The notes under the pieces: model-generated
Databases searched by the model: none
Seen by the model: the letters and a program-made list of their open reading frames with translations, nothing else
What the model was told of the DNA's origin: nothing
Position numbers and translations under genes: made by a program
Part shown: positions 11,734 through 21,849 of the stretch, piece by piece
Layout: every line of letters begins with the position of its first letter
Position numbering within the stretch: the first letter of the stretch is position 1
Assembly: GCF_029784165.1 (NCBI RefSeq)
Contig: NC_073695.1
Location: 57,860,790 to 57,924,789, forward strand
Reading direction: 5' to 3'
Source of the DNA: Wyeomyia smithii
Taxonomy: Eukaryota; Arthropoda; Insecta; Diptera; Culicidae
DNA length: 64,000 bases

Positions 11734-12159
11734 ACATACGGTTTTAGCGAAACTGATTAGGTTTTGACTAGAGATCCAACTAGGTTTCACATATCAGAGG
11801 TGCCAGATCTCTTCTCAAAGCGCAATGTTCACTAACTTTTTCATTCGGCTCGTATAACTGATGGTGACGGTGGAAGTCCTGGGGAATAATAAAGTGCATC
11901 ACAAAAACCGTGAAGGTGTTCAATTTTATGTTTATGTTTAATTTTATATACTTTCATCATTATTCTGTAGACCATACAAAGGGTTTGTGAACCACAAGTT
12001 AAAAATCACTGTAATGAAGCAACTTTGGAGCATTCTCAATTCATGTTTAAGCAATAAAACATAAAAAACGTGTAAAAATGAATATATTCTTTATTCAACC
12101 TTTTTGCAATACCTTTCAATGTGTTACCTCTCTTGTTCGTTTGGCTCGAATTTTGACAT

Positions 12160-12575
12160 GTTCATCTGGCTCACCGAGGGAATGTGCTATGAGTTATAAC
12201 ATCGAGTACAACATACAAACGTCAAATCTAATGTTTTTGCTTTTTTCTGTTTTCTTGCTTGTGTTTGATATTGATACAAAACTCTCGTTTTTCCTTTTAT
12301 TTTCGAATGGAAAGCTCGTATATGAGTTATAAAGAGTTTTTCTTTTAGATTACATCATTTTTTGGATAATAACCATATCTACTGTGTCTACTTAAGAAGC
12401 GCAGGGGCTAAGCTCCAACCGAAACATCAAACTAATGAAAACAATCCGACCGACATCGACGTTTTTGTATCAGGTTTGACGTTTTCGTATCGAGTTTGAC
12501 GTTTTCGTATCTTCGATGTTATACTCTGTCAAATGTACAGCGAGGGATAGGAAAAGGCATTCCCTCGTGGCTCAC
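12160..12575. repeat. Inverted repeat near the right end of the 2.1-kb element
   Basis: Segments around 12165-12230 (with CGAGGGAATG and TATAACATCGA) recur inverted at about 12480-12570. This could be a subterminal inverted repeat of the host element or another nested MITE. Confidence 0.5.
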
Positions 12576-12820
12576 AACACTCTCTTCGCATATCTCTCCT
12601 TCTGAGTATTGCTAGTTTTGACTCAGTTTTGGGTTATCCAGAGTGAGCGTGAAGACTTCAAACTGACGTAAGCAGAGTTGTCAAAAGGGTGGGTAATTTA
12701 TTACGAACTTTGCATTATAGCGTCCGCCATTATGGCGCGTAAAAAGCTGGAGAGCCAGCCCAATGGCATCGCGCCATATTTCAAGGGCGAACATCTCAAC
12801 GTATGTTTAAATGAGATAGC

Positions 12821-13190
12821 ATATCACCACATACATAAGACTTACGTAACACTCAGGAAGAAATCTTCCAAAAAAGTTGGTACAAAATGAACTACTCGAA
12901 AGTACCAACCTCTGTAAAAAACCTCTGTTTGAGTTGTCTTTGAAGGCAGTGTACCTGTGCAGCCCTGCATTTGTCTCATTCCTACTCGAAAAATGCTGCA
13001 TTGATTTTGTAAATAATTTTTTGACAGTTCCTTATGGGATTTTCTTTGGGGCTCGATAAGGCCGAGAAAAGGAAAATTCATTTTGTTCATTATTTATCGA
13101 GCAGTTTGACAGGGCGAGGTACGGAGTACTATGGGGCAACGTGTACCAGAAAAAAACGCCAGTGTTACGTATGTCTTATGTATGTGATAT
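12821..13190. mobile_element. 370-bp TIR element
   Basis: ATATCACCACATACATAAGA at the left end is mirrored at 13161-13190 by the complement of ATATCACATACATAAGACAT; both arms continue into TACGTAACACT. No transposase or clear duplication was seen. Short ORFs crossing it are considered incidental. Confidence 0.65.
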
Positions 13191-13288
13191 CACCGCCACT
13201 TTTCAGAAACCTTTTACTGACAGCTGACAGTGGGCACAAATGAGTTTGAGTCCAGGACACGAGTTCATTCTAATTCACTGTTACTCGG

Positions 13289-13537
13289 TATCCAGCTTTT
13301 TACGTACCATAATGGCGGTCGCTATAATGCGTGTTCGTAATATGCGAACCTCTCTGCCTACGTCAGATTTCAGGTTTCTGAAAAATTGGCAACACAAATG
13401 TTGCCAGATATATTTTTCTTTTGATAAAATATATGAAGACTTCAAACTGACGTAAGCAGAGTTGTCAAAAGGGTGGGTAATTTATTACGAACTTTGCATT
13501 ATAGCACCCGCCATTATGGCGCGTAAAAAGCTGGATA
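13289..13537. mobile_element. Complete 245-bp TA-flanked MITE (reference copy)
   Basis: The element at 13291-13535 starts TCCAGCTTTTTACG and ends with its complement. It is flanked by TA on both sides (13289-13290, 13536-13537). The inverted similarity extends about 55 bp inward through CCATAATGGCGG and CTATAATGC. A TA duplication suggests mobilisation by a Tc1/mariner-type (or other TA-targeting) transposase. This uninterrupted copy is the reference for the nested insertions at 10 and 12.6 kb. Confidence 0.9.
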
Positions 13538-14442
13538 GAGTCACGCAAAGAGAAAATCTATCGCTCCGGCAACACAGTTTTTGTTGCCAAGAACTGAACA
13601 GTTCTGTTTTCCACCATGCATGAGCGAATATCATTTTTTGAAATTTTTCACAAGGTACACAGTTTTGAAAAATTACACCGGTGGTGCTTTGTTAAATTTA
13701 ACTGAACCAGTGTACAGGTTTAATGTTGGATTTAAAATATGTAGTTAAAACTTCGGAAAAACACATATTCGTTATCACGCTTAATTAGAACACTTTTCAT
13801 TCACTCCTAACATATTCACTTTGTTTATTTACATTGCTCGATTGGTACCCTCGCTTGACACTGATTTGGTCCCTTTGGTTTCATCTTTGCGTGACTTTAT
13901 ATTATAAACATAGACTCTGGTGCGTAAGAGCTATGGATTTAGTTCATATCATGTTAAAGAAAATAAATGTGAACAATAAAAAAAAACAAAACATACCACC
14001 ACATGTCAGTTTTAGCACACCACCGCATTTGCGCCGTAAATCATGCCCTTATTCCTGGGTAGGTTAACACTGACCCAGTGGAATAAATAAATTCGCTATT
14101 AGGTATAGATATTTTTGAACTGATTAAAAAATTTTTAACTGTGAAGGTTATTTTTTAATTTTTTAATCTAACGTAAATTTTTTTGAATCTCCCTCTTATC
14201 CTTGGTAAGCGTTCGTTAGAAATTATAAGGTACCCCCTTCTTCCTCTAAGCTGTCATGTTATTTTTGAATAACCCCCAAAACCAAAAAAAAAAAAACATA
14301 TCGACCAAAACAATGTTTTTTTTCGCGCCAAATTCTGGCAGAAATTTTTAAGCTTTTACAGCTAATAGACGTTTTATTTTATACTTGTTTATTATTTTCT
14401 AAATTAATAATCAAAACAGAGTTTTAAGACGCTAAAATTGCC
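13538..14442. other. Upstream region of the primase gene
   Basis: No gene or element recognised; short A/T runs. The promoter of the primase gene presumably lies in the last few hundred bases, but I see no clear TATA box. Confidence 0.45.
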
Positions 14443-16183
14443 ATGGAATTCTCTCGTCGAAACCGTTTAAATCCAGAAGTACAATGTAACATGGATACGG
14501 TCCTCGAGTGGCTGCTGCCGCATAATGTTGTTTTATACGTTATACCTCCTATGATCGATATGACGATATCCGAGTTCGAGTCACTGGCGCTAGAACGCCT
14601 GAAGGTTCTGCGCGTTTTGGAGCAAGCATCCGTCAAAAATTTGAAACCGATGTCAGAGGAATGGCGGGATTGCATCCTGAATGAGCTAAACCACGAAGGT
14701 TTGAAGCATTACGTGCGACTCTGTCAGGGCAATCACTCGAAGGAGCAGGACATTGCTGCCCGCAGAAAGGATTATTTATCACATTTCATCCTTCGGTTTG
14801 CCTACTGCCGGTCAGAGGAATTGAAAAGGTTTGTAGCTTATTTTATTTTTCACGTATATCAAACTGTTACCTAAAGATTTCTCATGTTTTAGATGGTTCA
14901 TTGCAAGAGAAATGGAATTATTTCGTCTTAAGTTCAGCGGGTTATCAGCGCAGGATACAAAAGAATTCGTGCAACAGTACGAGATGAATTATATACCGCT
15001 TTCATCGGATGAAAAAAACGAAATCAAGGAAGGACTGTATGACAGTACTGTTTACCAAAGTATCGTTCAAATCGAAGCTATGGATTTCTACAAAGTTCGT
15101 TTCACAGATGTACTGGACTTAGTTCGGAGCCGAAAGTGTTACCTCAATGATGGTTTTGCTTATGTTTGTTCAAATGATTTTATTTCCATCATAGCTAACA
15201 AACATCTTCAGTTGTTAGAAGATGGTTTACAGGCCCACCTTAGGTTGTTGCCCGAGTTGGAAAATGACGAACGATTCTCATCGCTTTTAAAAGGACTTCA
15301 CACTTCCTACACTGGGAAGGATTACACCGTATCGAAGGCAGGAGATGTGCCAATTGATTCGCTAGATCAATTATCGAAAAAATCGTTCCCGCTTTGTATG
15401 CGGTACTGCCACGATACTCTGCGAGCTCAGCACAAACTGAAGCACGGCGGTCGTATGCAGTATGGTTTGTTTTTGAAAGGAATTGGCGTAACTTTGGAGG
15501 GATCCTTGCAATTTTTTAGAGAAGAGTTCAGCACTCGAGGTACTATTCCTCTAGAAAAGTATGAAAAAGAGTATGCGTATAATATTCGGCACAATTATGG
15601 TAAAGAAGGTTCTCGCATAAATTATACGCCTTATTCATGTATGAAAATTATTACTTCGAGTGTCGGTATTCAGGATACGCATGGTTGTCCATTTAAAATA
15701 TGGGAGCCTTCTACACTCAAAACAAAACTCGGTTCTTACGGTCTAAGCGCGGTGCACGTTGAAGAGATTATCAGTTACGCTAGTAAGGGTCACTATCAGA
15801 TAGCCTGCGGGAAGTACTATGAAACTATCCATCAAACGAATCTGGAAGAAGGAATTAAACACCCGAATCAGTTTTTCGAGTTTAGCCAAATTACCATGGG
15901 TGCTCGTGCTCCAAAGGCTAAGCCAACTCCCTCTGAAAGCACTCGACGAGTGCAGAGCGGCTTCAATGACAGCCAGGACACAAGCGTATTGAATGGTGAC
16001 GATGACGATGAATTATGGCAATTGATGGAAGCAAATGATAGGGATGCAAAGGAGTGCGAAACTAAAGACAACCTGTTGCTTGCGCAGCAGCCTAAACTTA
16101 ATGGAAACCATTTGACTAAAGCTTCTACGTCAGAATGGGGGGAAGATGATGGTTTCGATGCAAGCCTTGTTGGGATGGAGTGA
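14443..16183 (+). CDS. Prim2: DNA primase large subunit
   Basis: Two exons, 14443-14828 and 14893-16183, with a 64-bp intron. The splice restores EELKRWFIAREMELF, and the product is 558 aa. With the small catalytic subunit and DNA polymerase alpha it makes the RNA-DNA primers that start replication in the nucleus (known). The C-terminal domain should hold a 4Fe-4S cluster. The four expected cysteines are present at residues 297 (PLCMRYC), 378 (YSCMK), 394 (HGCPFK) and 434 (IACGKYY); spacing matches human PRIM2 (Cys 287, 367, 384, 424). Between the first two lies KHGGRMQYGLFLKGIGVTLE, typical of the template/primer-contacting core. An acidic tail, GDDDDELW, follows. The start codon context is TTGCCATGG. 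Nothing looks broken. Confidence 0.96.
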
Positions 16184-16414
16184 TAGCTTTGTAGCTAGTT
16201 TATAAGTCCATGAAAACTGATTGGCAACAGTTGAAAATAAGAAACGTTCGCGGCACTGTCACAGTTTACACATTGTTTTTTTTTACTGAAACGGCTATTA
16301 TTATAAAACCACCAGAATATTTAACAAAATACGAAGACTTGTAAAAATTTCAACTCTGCTTAATACATATATAAAAAATATTCTACAATATTTATTGTTC
16401 AGAAACCGCCTTGA

Positions 16415-16651
16415 CTAGTGGCCTTCGTCCGATTTGTGAGTTCGTTCAAGATTAGCCACCAAGGCGATATGATCATATAGGAACACAGGCGACGGGATCG
16501 TACTGTAGGCAAGAGTTTCTTCTTCGCTTGGTAAAGAGAGAACATCATTCACATGCAAGCATCGGATTGCATAAGTTTGTATACTTTGGACATCCGCACT
16601 CGTCACTTTGCCGGTCGGGCGTACTGTTGAAGTCGCTACAAAACATTGTGG
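16415..16651 (-). pseudogene. 3' fragment of an EEP-superfamily gene (angel/PDE12-like)
   Basis: An open frame of about 80 codons on the minus strand, with no ATG start, reads NDVLSLPSEEETLAYSTIPS followed by PVFLYDHIALVANLE. This resembles the end of the endonuclease/exonuclease/phosphatase fold of the CCR4/angel/PDE12 proteins, where a PSDH motif supplies the last catalytic Asp-His pair. Here the residues before Asp-His are LY instead of PS. A TGA stop closes the frame about 40 bp upstream, and no other part of the domain is recognisable nearby. It is either a 3' exon of a gene with a distant 5' part or a degraded copy; the function is inferred from one motif only. Confidence 0.4.
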
Positions 16652-16654
16652 CAA

Positions 16655-17482
16655 AATGGTCTCTTTAGCTTTAACTTTTACTCAACTAGCTTTAACTTTT
16701 ACTCAAACTATTCATATAGACTTCTAACGTAAAGCATTGAAAACCCTCCATGCCTAAGGGGACCTAAGTAATGTGACTTAAATGGCTATCGAACGTTCGC
16801 TAATTCTGCTACCCAACTTCTCGTTCGACTTAATCTGACTATAGAGACACTAATATTTTTCCTCTTGTAATTTCTTGATGATCCTAAACTCTGAACGGTG
16901 ATTTATCTCGTCAATTCAATGTAAAATATCAATCCCGCTCAAATCTATCAACATAAGAGAACGTAGCTAAACCCTAGTGCCCGTCATAAGGTTCCAGCCA
17001 GCAGGAAAATTTTACTGTCGACTTGTAGCTGACAAATGATGTCACACAACCACAGAAACCTTTTATATTTATTGTGATTAGCAGATAATATCCAAATGAC
17101 CAACATTTTGTATCTCAAACATAAGAATATCAAAAAAGATGAACATAACAACAGAAAATCAAGTGATTTGCTGTTGATTTCACGCATTAACATGTTTCGA
17201 AGGATTTCCTTTCACTTTGAAATGTTCGGCAAGTAGTGCGAATTCAACAGCAAATCACTTCACTTCGACGTGAAATTTTTTTACAGTGTGAGCAAGTCCC
17301 AAGAGCAACCATTATTTTACAGTGTTGACAGACAAGATAAGAATCAGCTGCCATTGCTTTTATTCAGCACATTCAGCAGTTAACTTAAGGGCATCTTCAG
17401 CGGTGGTCCAAATCGTTGTTTCGTTTTATTTTTTTGGAACAAACTCAAACTCACTGCTGCACCGTACAGTCCCTATATTTAC
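16655..17482. other. Gene-free stretch with small repeats
   Basis: A 19-bp unit, AGCTTTAACTTTTACTCAA, is tandemly repeated at about 16669 and 16689. A small inverted repeat (AAGTGATTTGCTGTTGA) pairs about 17160-17177 with 17247-17264. No gene recognised. Confidence 0.5.
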
Positions 17483-17608
17483 AGTCTGGCGGAGTGGATT
17501 CGGGAACCAATTTAAACTATTATAACGGAAACCAGTCGTATAGAATCTCCATTGACTGGTTCCCATTATAACAGTTTAAATTGGTTGCCGAATCCACTCC
17601 GCCAGACT
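17483..17608. mobile_element. 126-bp foldback element
   Basis: The sequence is a near-perfect palindrome. The arm at 17483-17537 (AGTCTGGCGGAGTGGATTCG) is mirrored at 17554-17608, leaving a loop of about 16 bp. The weaker TTTAC/GTAAA flanks extend the palindrome slightly. It is probably a hairpin MITE; no unambiguous duplication. Confidence 0.75.
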
Positions 17609-18689
17609 AGTAAAGTATACAGTGACTATACTGCACCGGTGTTGTAAATTTTGTCTCATACCAGGGGTTACATTCAGACCAATGTCATGGCAACAGTTCC
17701 CTGAAGTCGCCGCCGATGATGATGGCGCTACTGTTGGAAGTATGGGCATAAGCTCCTTTCATTGTGCCGCATGTGTTACTGTACGGATTTTCTACGTGCT
17801 TCTAACTATATTGAATGTAGGGCTATCCGTAACGTGTTGAAACATGTTTGAACGTGACCATTTATGTCCTGCGCAAAATCCATCAAACGTTCAAAACAAA
17901 ACAATCGTTTTTCGCTTTCTGCATTTCTTCACCCCACTTGCAGCAACAGTTGATCTCGCATGGACGGTGCTTAATCGGCTGTTTCGCAAGCACTGACAGC
18001 CTTTTGACGTATAATCGAGCCAGAGAGCCAGAGAAAAACGGCTTCAAGCGAAATGTATGGGGATGACGTTCGTGACAAGTATGTGGTTACATTGCGCATT
18101 TCGTTTCGAGCAACTCGAACAAAACTAAATGATTTCTGGGGGGCATTATGTTTAGTTTTTGAAGTAGAATACTTCTCTCAGGAAGTTCGGCTACATAGGG
18201 ATGTGAAATGAAAATCTAAAACTGAAAAAAGTGAGAAATATGTCCAATTTCAAATGCTAATAAATCGGTTAGTTTTCGATGGATTTCCTTCGTTTTTGCA
18301 GCAATCGATTAGAAAATCTTCTAAGATTTCTACCAAATGCATGAAATTGCAATTTTATCATTCGAACTATTGTACTATTGAAAATTCTTAAGCCTTGTCA
18401 AAACACAAAATTCGACCTCTGATTGGTCGTTATACCGCGCTTTCACAAGCACGGTCGGCAGAGTTATGGACCTAGTAAATTGGGAATCATCATTTGGCCT
18501 ACATAAGAGCTTCATCAGATAATAAACAGACAATTCATCGGATATTAAATTGAACAACTGAATTTGAAGAACACAAATGAATATTTGAAGAGTTAATATT
18601 TTCTCGTTTTGCGCTATAATCCAAGGTTAATTATCTTCATCTACATGCATAATTTGACTATTATTACGTGTTTGCGTCGCTTAGTGTTT
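17609..18689. other. Gene-free stretch
   Basis: Only short ORFs without domains; no element boundaries seen. Confidence 0.45.
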
Positions 18690-18853
18690 GGCTACGGTCA
18701 TGCAGAACGCAAATAACGGCGCGATGCGATTCGGCAAGACGAAATCTGTTGAAATGTATAGCTCTACTTCGCGTTAAAAAGAGCTGTACAATTCACCACG
18801 GTAAGGCGAATCGCATCGCGCCGTCATTCGCGTTCTGCATGACCGTAGCCTTT
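18687..18853. mobile_element. 161-bp foldback element flanked by TTT
   Basis: Arms at 18690-18733 (GGCTACGGTCATGCAGAACG) and about 18807-18850 are inverted copies, with one or two mismatches, around a loop of about 70 bp that is itself partly self-complementary. TTT lies on both sides and may be a 3-bp target duplication, as in PIF/Harbinger MITEs. Confidence 0.75.
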
Positions 18854-21004
18854 GTTCCGTTCCCGTTTAACGATGTCGTATTTAATGTGCATATTACAAT
18901 TCGGCAGCACTTCAACTTCTCATTTGCCCAAAATTTAAAAATATTCAATGAACTTCATTCAAAATATCAAACAAAAAGAAATTACAATACTGCCAATGAA
19001 CGGTCAACGTTTATTCACTAGAAAAAATGACTGACACGCAAGCAGCCGGGTTATCTTTCTTGTAAAAGTATTCTACTTCAACCTTGCGGTCGTGGCTTTG
19101 CATGCAACCTTCTTGTGATTTTTCGTATTTTTTTCGACTTTGCGGGTTAGATGAGCCGCTGGACAAATGACAATGACAGGTCCTTTTAAGCTTAAAGCAT
19201 AACTGGCAGTATGTGACCTACTCGAAAATAGCGAAAATCGTTCGAATCGAGCTGCGCAATGCCACCCCAGATCTAAACTGAAAAATTTTGAAACTGGTAT
19301 ACGTTTTGATCTATTTTTGTAACAAGAAATAGATCGTTCTAAAACACGTTGCACGCTACCAACCGGTGGGTAAAATGTCATATTTTAATTGAATACCTTC
19401 TTTTTAGGTATTTCCATATAGGCATTTTGCGGGTGCTGTCGGATAAACAAAACAAAGATGTTTCAAATCAATTTCACAATTCGTTATTGTGGCTTTTCCG
19501 AAGAAGAAATTGAACAGCTTTGTCGTTCTTGGCTGAAAATAGTAAAAGGGAGAATTCTGAAAGGCCGTAAAGGATCACGCCCAGGTTCAACTATTTTGTT
19601 TGCAACCATCAGCCATAAGGTTGCCAAACTCGTTGGCCATCTAGCCTTCGTTAACCGCCTTAATTATAGTAGACTACCAAGAACTATCAGTCTTAAGAGG
19701 CCAGAAAAATGTTCCCCGAAGACACTGAACTGAAAACTTTCAAAATGCAGGCTTGTTACAATATGCTCGAAAACGAGCCAAAGTTTAAAGAACTGCAAGA
19801 TTCTAAGAAATTTATGAAACAAAAACGAAAGACGAATATCTCCGCGATCAAATATTTTTCGCTATACTCCGAAGCCCTACTTGCAGCAGTAATTTTTCTA
19901 TCATACCAATCCATCCTGAAAATGTCACTGACGTGTTTCATGCCATAGTTGAATCCTGGGAGGAAGAAACGGATACGAAGCTGTGTAAGTGTCAAAATGA
20001 ACCAGAATGAGCTGTCATCGACTGTCAATTTGAACCAAGAAAAAAAAGGTATTTTTTTGCGATGAGTATTGTTATAATTGATACCTTTCAGTTGCTCGAA
20101 AAAATATTCATCGCAAACAGTTTTTGCATTCATTGTCATTTCACAAAATATTTTGGTTTGTTTTTACGTAAAATAATAAATTTCATAAGCTTTAAGTAAT
20201 AATCATGCTAGCGTACTTCGATTATTAAACTTGCGCTTCTCTGGATTTAAGGCTTTGGTTACAATTTCGAAAATACTTCACTATGGTCGAACTCAAAACT
20301 CTGAAAGAACTTTTATACAACGGCAAATTGAAAAATAAACACAGACTCGAAAAATTAGTCTGTAAAATTTGCACATTATTCGCGTTGAAAAAGATTTTGA
20401 AGGCTGTTCGCACTTGTGTGAGCTCTCATATGTAATTGTCAAAATGTGCGTGATGACAAATGCAAAAATATTTCCTTCCTTCTTTTCCACACGCAAAAAC
20501 CAAACAAATATCAGCAACACCGTCAACGCGAATTCCTGATGTTACTGAAAACTTCGTTCGAGTCATGCATGCGTTACAGCAAGAAGAAAGTTACACGCTA
20601 TCAGAAAACGACGCGTGTACGTATCCTCTGTTTTGAGTGAAGTATTCGTTTCTCCCTCCCAGGTTGAATCAATCTTCAGGAAATTGCTTTTGAGAACCCC
20701 AAACAGAAATAAAATATCTAGCATCCCGGCTGTAGATTGATACGTCAAAGATAGTAACGCGTGAATGTCAAAATTGAGTCAGCAAGTGTGTGTACGTAAC
20801 GCTACTGAAGCGAGATACCACGATCGTAATATTGGGGCGTCCATGCGACAGACAGAGTCAACCGGTGTCGCTCTGCTTGTTAACCTGCGAAATTTTGACC
20901 CTCGACTCGTTCTTAGTCCCGGATTGTACGTCGCACGGTGTGTACGCGAAATTTCCTTCATTACCACATACAAAGTTCCAAGTAGCTAAGCGAATATTTT
21001 TCCC
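18854..21004. other. Intergenic region upstream of RpS27
   Basis: Open frames at 19458-19733 and 19709-19948 (plus strand) contain charged, coding-like stretches such as CGFSEEEIEQLCRSWLK and NMLENEPKFKELQDSKKF. They overlap in different frames and have no domain I recognise. They could be a decayed gene or transposon ORF. Confidence 0.35.
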
Positions 21005-21012
21005 TTCTTTCT
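21005..21012 (+). promoter_or_regulatory. TCT-type initiator of the RpS27 gene
   Basis: TTCTTTCT lies in a pyrimidine tract 53-60 bp upstream of the RpS27 ATG. It fits the polypyrimidine (TCT) initiator used by ribosomal-protein genes in flies. The assignment is by position and pattern only. Confidence 0.55.
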
Positions 21013-21064
21013 CGATAGAAAACACGTGTTTCGTTAGCTCCGTTTGTGGAAAAATAATTCAATA

Positions 21065-21319
21065 ATGCCGCTCGCCAAGGATTTCCTGCACCCGCTTCCG
21101 GCTGAAGAGAAGCGCAAGCATAAGCTGAAGCGCCTGGTGCCCCATCCGAACTCATACTTCATGGATGTCAAGTGCCCCGGATGCTACAAAATTACGACCG
21201 TGTTCAGCCATGCCCAGAGCGTGGTGGTGTGTACCGGCTGTTCCACGATCCTCTGCCAGCCGACCGGTGGTAAAGCCCGGCTGACGGAGGGCTGCTCTTT
21301 CCGTAAGAAGCCCTACTAG
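21065..21319 (+). CDS. RpS27: 40S ribosomal protein S27 (eS27)
   Basis: A single-exon CDS of 84 aa, the normal family length. A C4 zinc finger is formed by Cys37, Cys40, Cys56 and Cys59 (VKCPGC ... VCTGC), followed by the conserved LCQPTGGKARLTEGCSF. The protein is a structural part of the small ribosomal subunit. The ATG at 21065 is chosen because MPLAKDFLHPLP is the conserved N-terminus; codons before it are 5' UTR. Codon use is GC-rich compared with the surroundings, as expected for a highly expressed gene. An intron in the 5' UTR cannot be excluded. Complete reading frame and zinc ligands argue against a processed pseudogene. Confidence 0.97.
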   Translation: MPLAKDFLHPLPAEEKRKHKLKRLVPHPNSYFMDVKCPGCYKITTVFSHAQSVVVCTGCSTILCQPTGGKARLTEGCSFRKKPY

Positions 21320-21479
21320 GTGAAAGTCTAGCTGGCAGGGTCGGAATCGGCCATTATTCCATCGTTTTTATTAAAGTTATTAATATTGCTACTTCTGTGG
21401 GCGAAACGACTGAACGCGGCTTAGTTTCCGATTGTTTGACGGAGCTGAAAGTGTGCATTCAAGTGACCGCTCCGGTGTG

Positions 21480-21485
21480 AATAAA
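21480..21485 (+). terminator. Candidate polyadenylation signal of RpS27
   Basis: AATAAA lies 161 bp after the RpS27 stop codon, within a region free of other signals on this strand. A weaker ATTAAA occurs near 21370. Confidence 0.5.
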
Positions 21486-21491
21486 ATGGTA

Positions 21492-21848
21492 CTACAGTTG
21501 AACTGAAAATGTCGGAAAAATGAAGGAATAAAGGAAGAATTTCGAAACGGAAGAGGCCTGCTTGTTTTGGAGGTTATGTGCTATATCACAGTCCATCGCT
21601 CGTTCGCTATCGTCGTGTGTTGGTGTTGGTGGAAAAAAGATGGAACGGAAGAGTTCGGTTTGTTGGACTAACGTTAGATATTGCTGCAATTTGTGAAATT
21701 CACAAATTAACGCCTGTTGTGTAAGGTTCAAAACCAGTGCAATAGAATTTCGCAATGTTATGATGGTCGGTTCCATACTCCTACGAGGAATAAGCACGTC
21801 CGTTTGAGATGCATATTGTTTGTTTTGATTGATTGCAACGTTGCTCAT
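21492..21848 (-). CDS. Small uncharacterised protein, convergent with RpS27
   Basis: A 118-codon ORF starts at an ATG in good context (CCAAAATGAG) and faces RpS27; its stop lies 7 bp past the RpS27 AATAAA. The product begins MSNVAINQNKQYASQTDVLI and has a predicted helical middle (ALVLNLTQQALICEFHKLQQ). No signal peptide or known domain is visible. The start context and length make a real gene possible, but chance ORFs of this size occur. Family unknown to me. Confidence 0.35.
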   Translation of the reverse strand: MSNVAINQNKQYASQTDVLIPRRSMEPTIITLRNSIALVLNLTQQALICEFHKLQQYLTLVQQTELFRSIFFPPTPTHDDSERAMDCDIAHNLQNKQASSVSKFFLYSFIFPTFSVQL

Positions 21849-21849
21849 T

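Larger units (their letters stand above)
10505..12650. mobile_element. 2.1-kb non-coding TIR element inserted in a MITE
   Basis: The ends are inverted: CACGCTCACTCTGG at 10505-10518, and its complement at 12638-12650 or 12651. The boundary with the interrupted MITE allows a 3-bp duplication (GAA) with 13-bp TIRs, or a 2-bp duplication (AA) with perfect 14-bp TIRs. No transposase ORF is visible; the longest ORF (11378-11689) resembles nothing I know. The superfamily is undetermined; a CACTA- or Harbinger-like origin would fit a 2-3-bp duplication, but this is a guess. Smaller repeats are nested inside. Confidence 0.7.
10346..12751. mobile_element. Third TA-type MITE copy split by a 2.1-kb insertion
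   Basis: The left part at about 10346-10504 is degenerate near its outer end but matches the family from about 10400, for example GCAACACAAATGTTGCCAGA. The right part, 12651-12751, matches the family through the terminal CGTAAAAAGCTGGA. In the complete copy these parts join as ATATATGAAGACTTC. Here they are separated at GAA by the insertion that follows. Confidence 0.8.
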
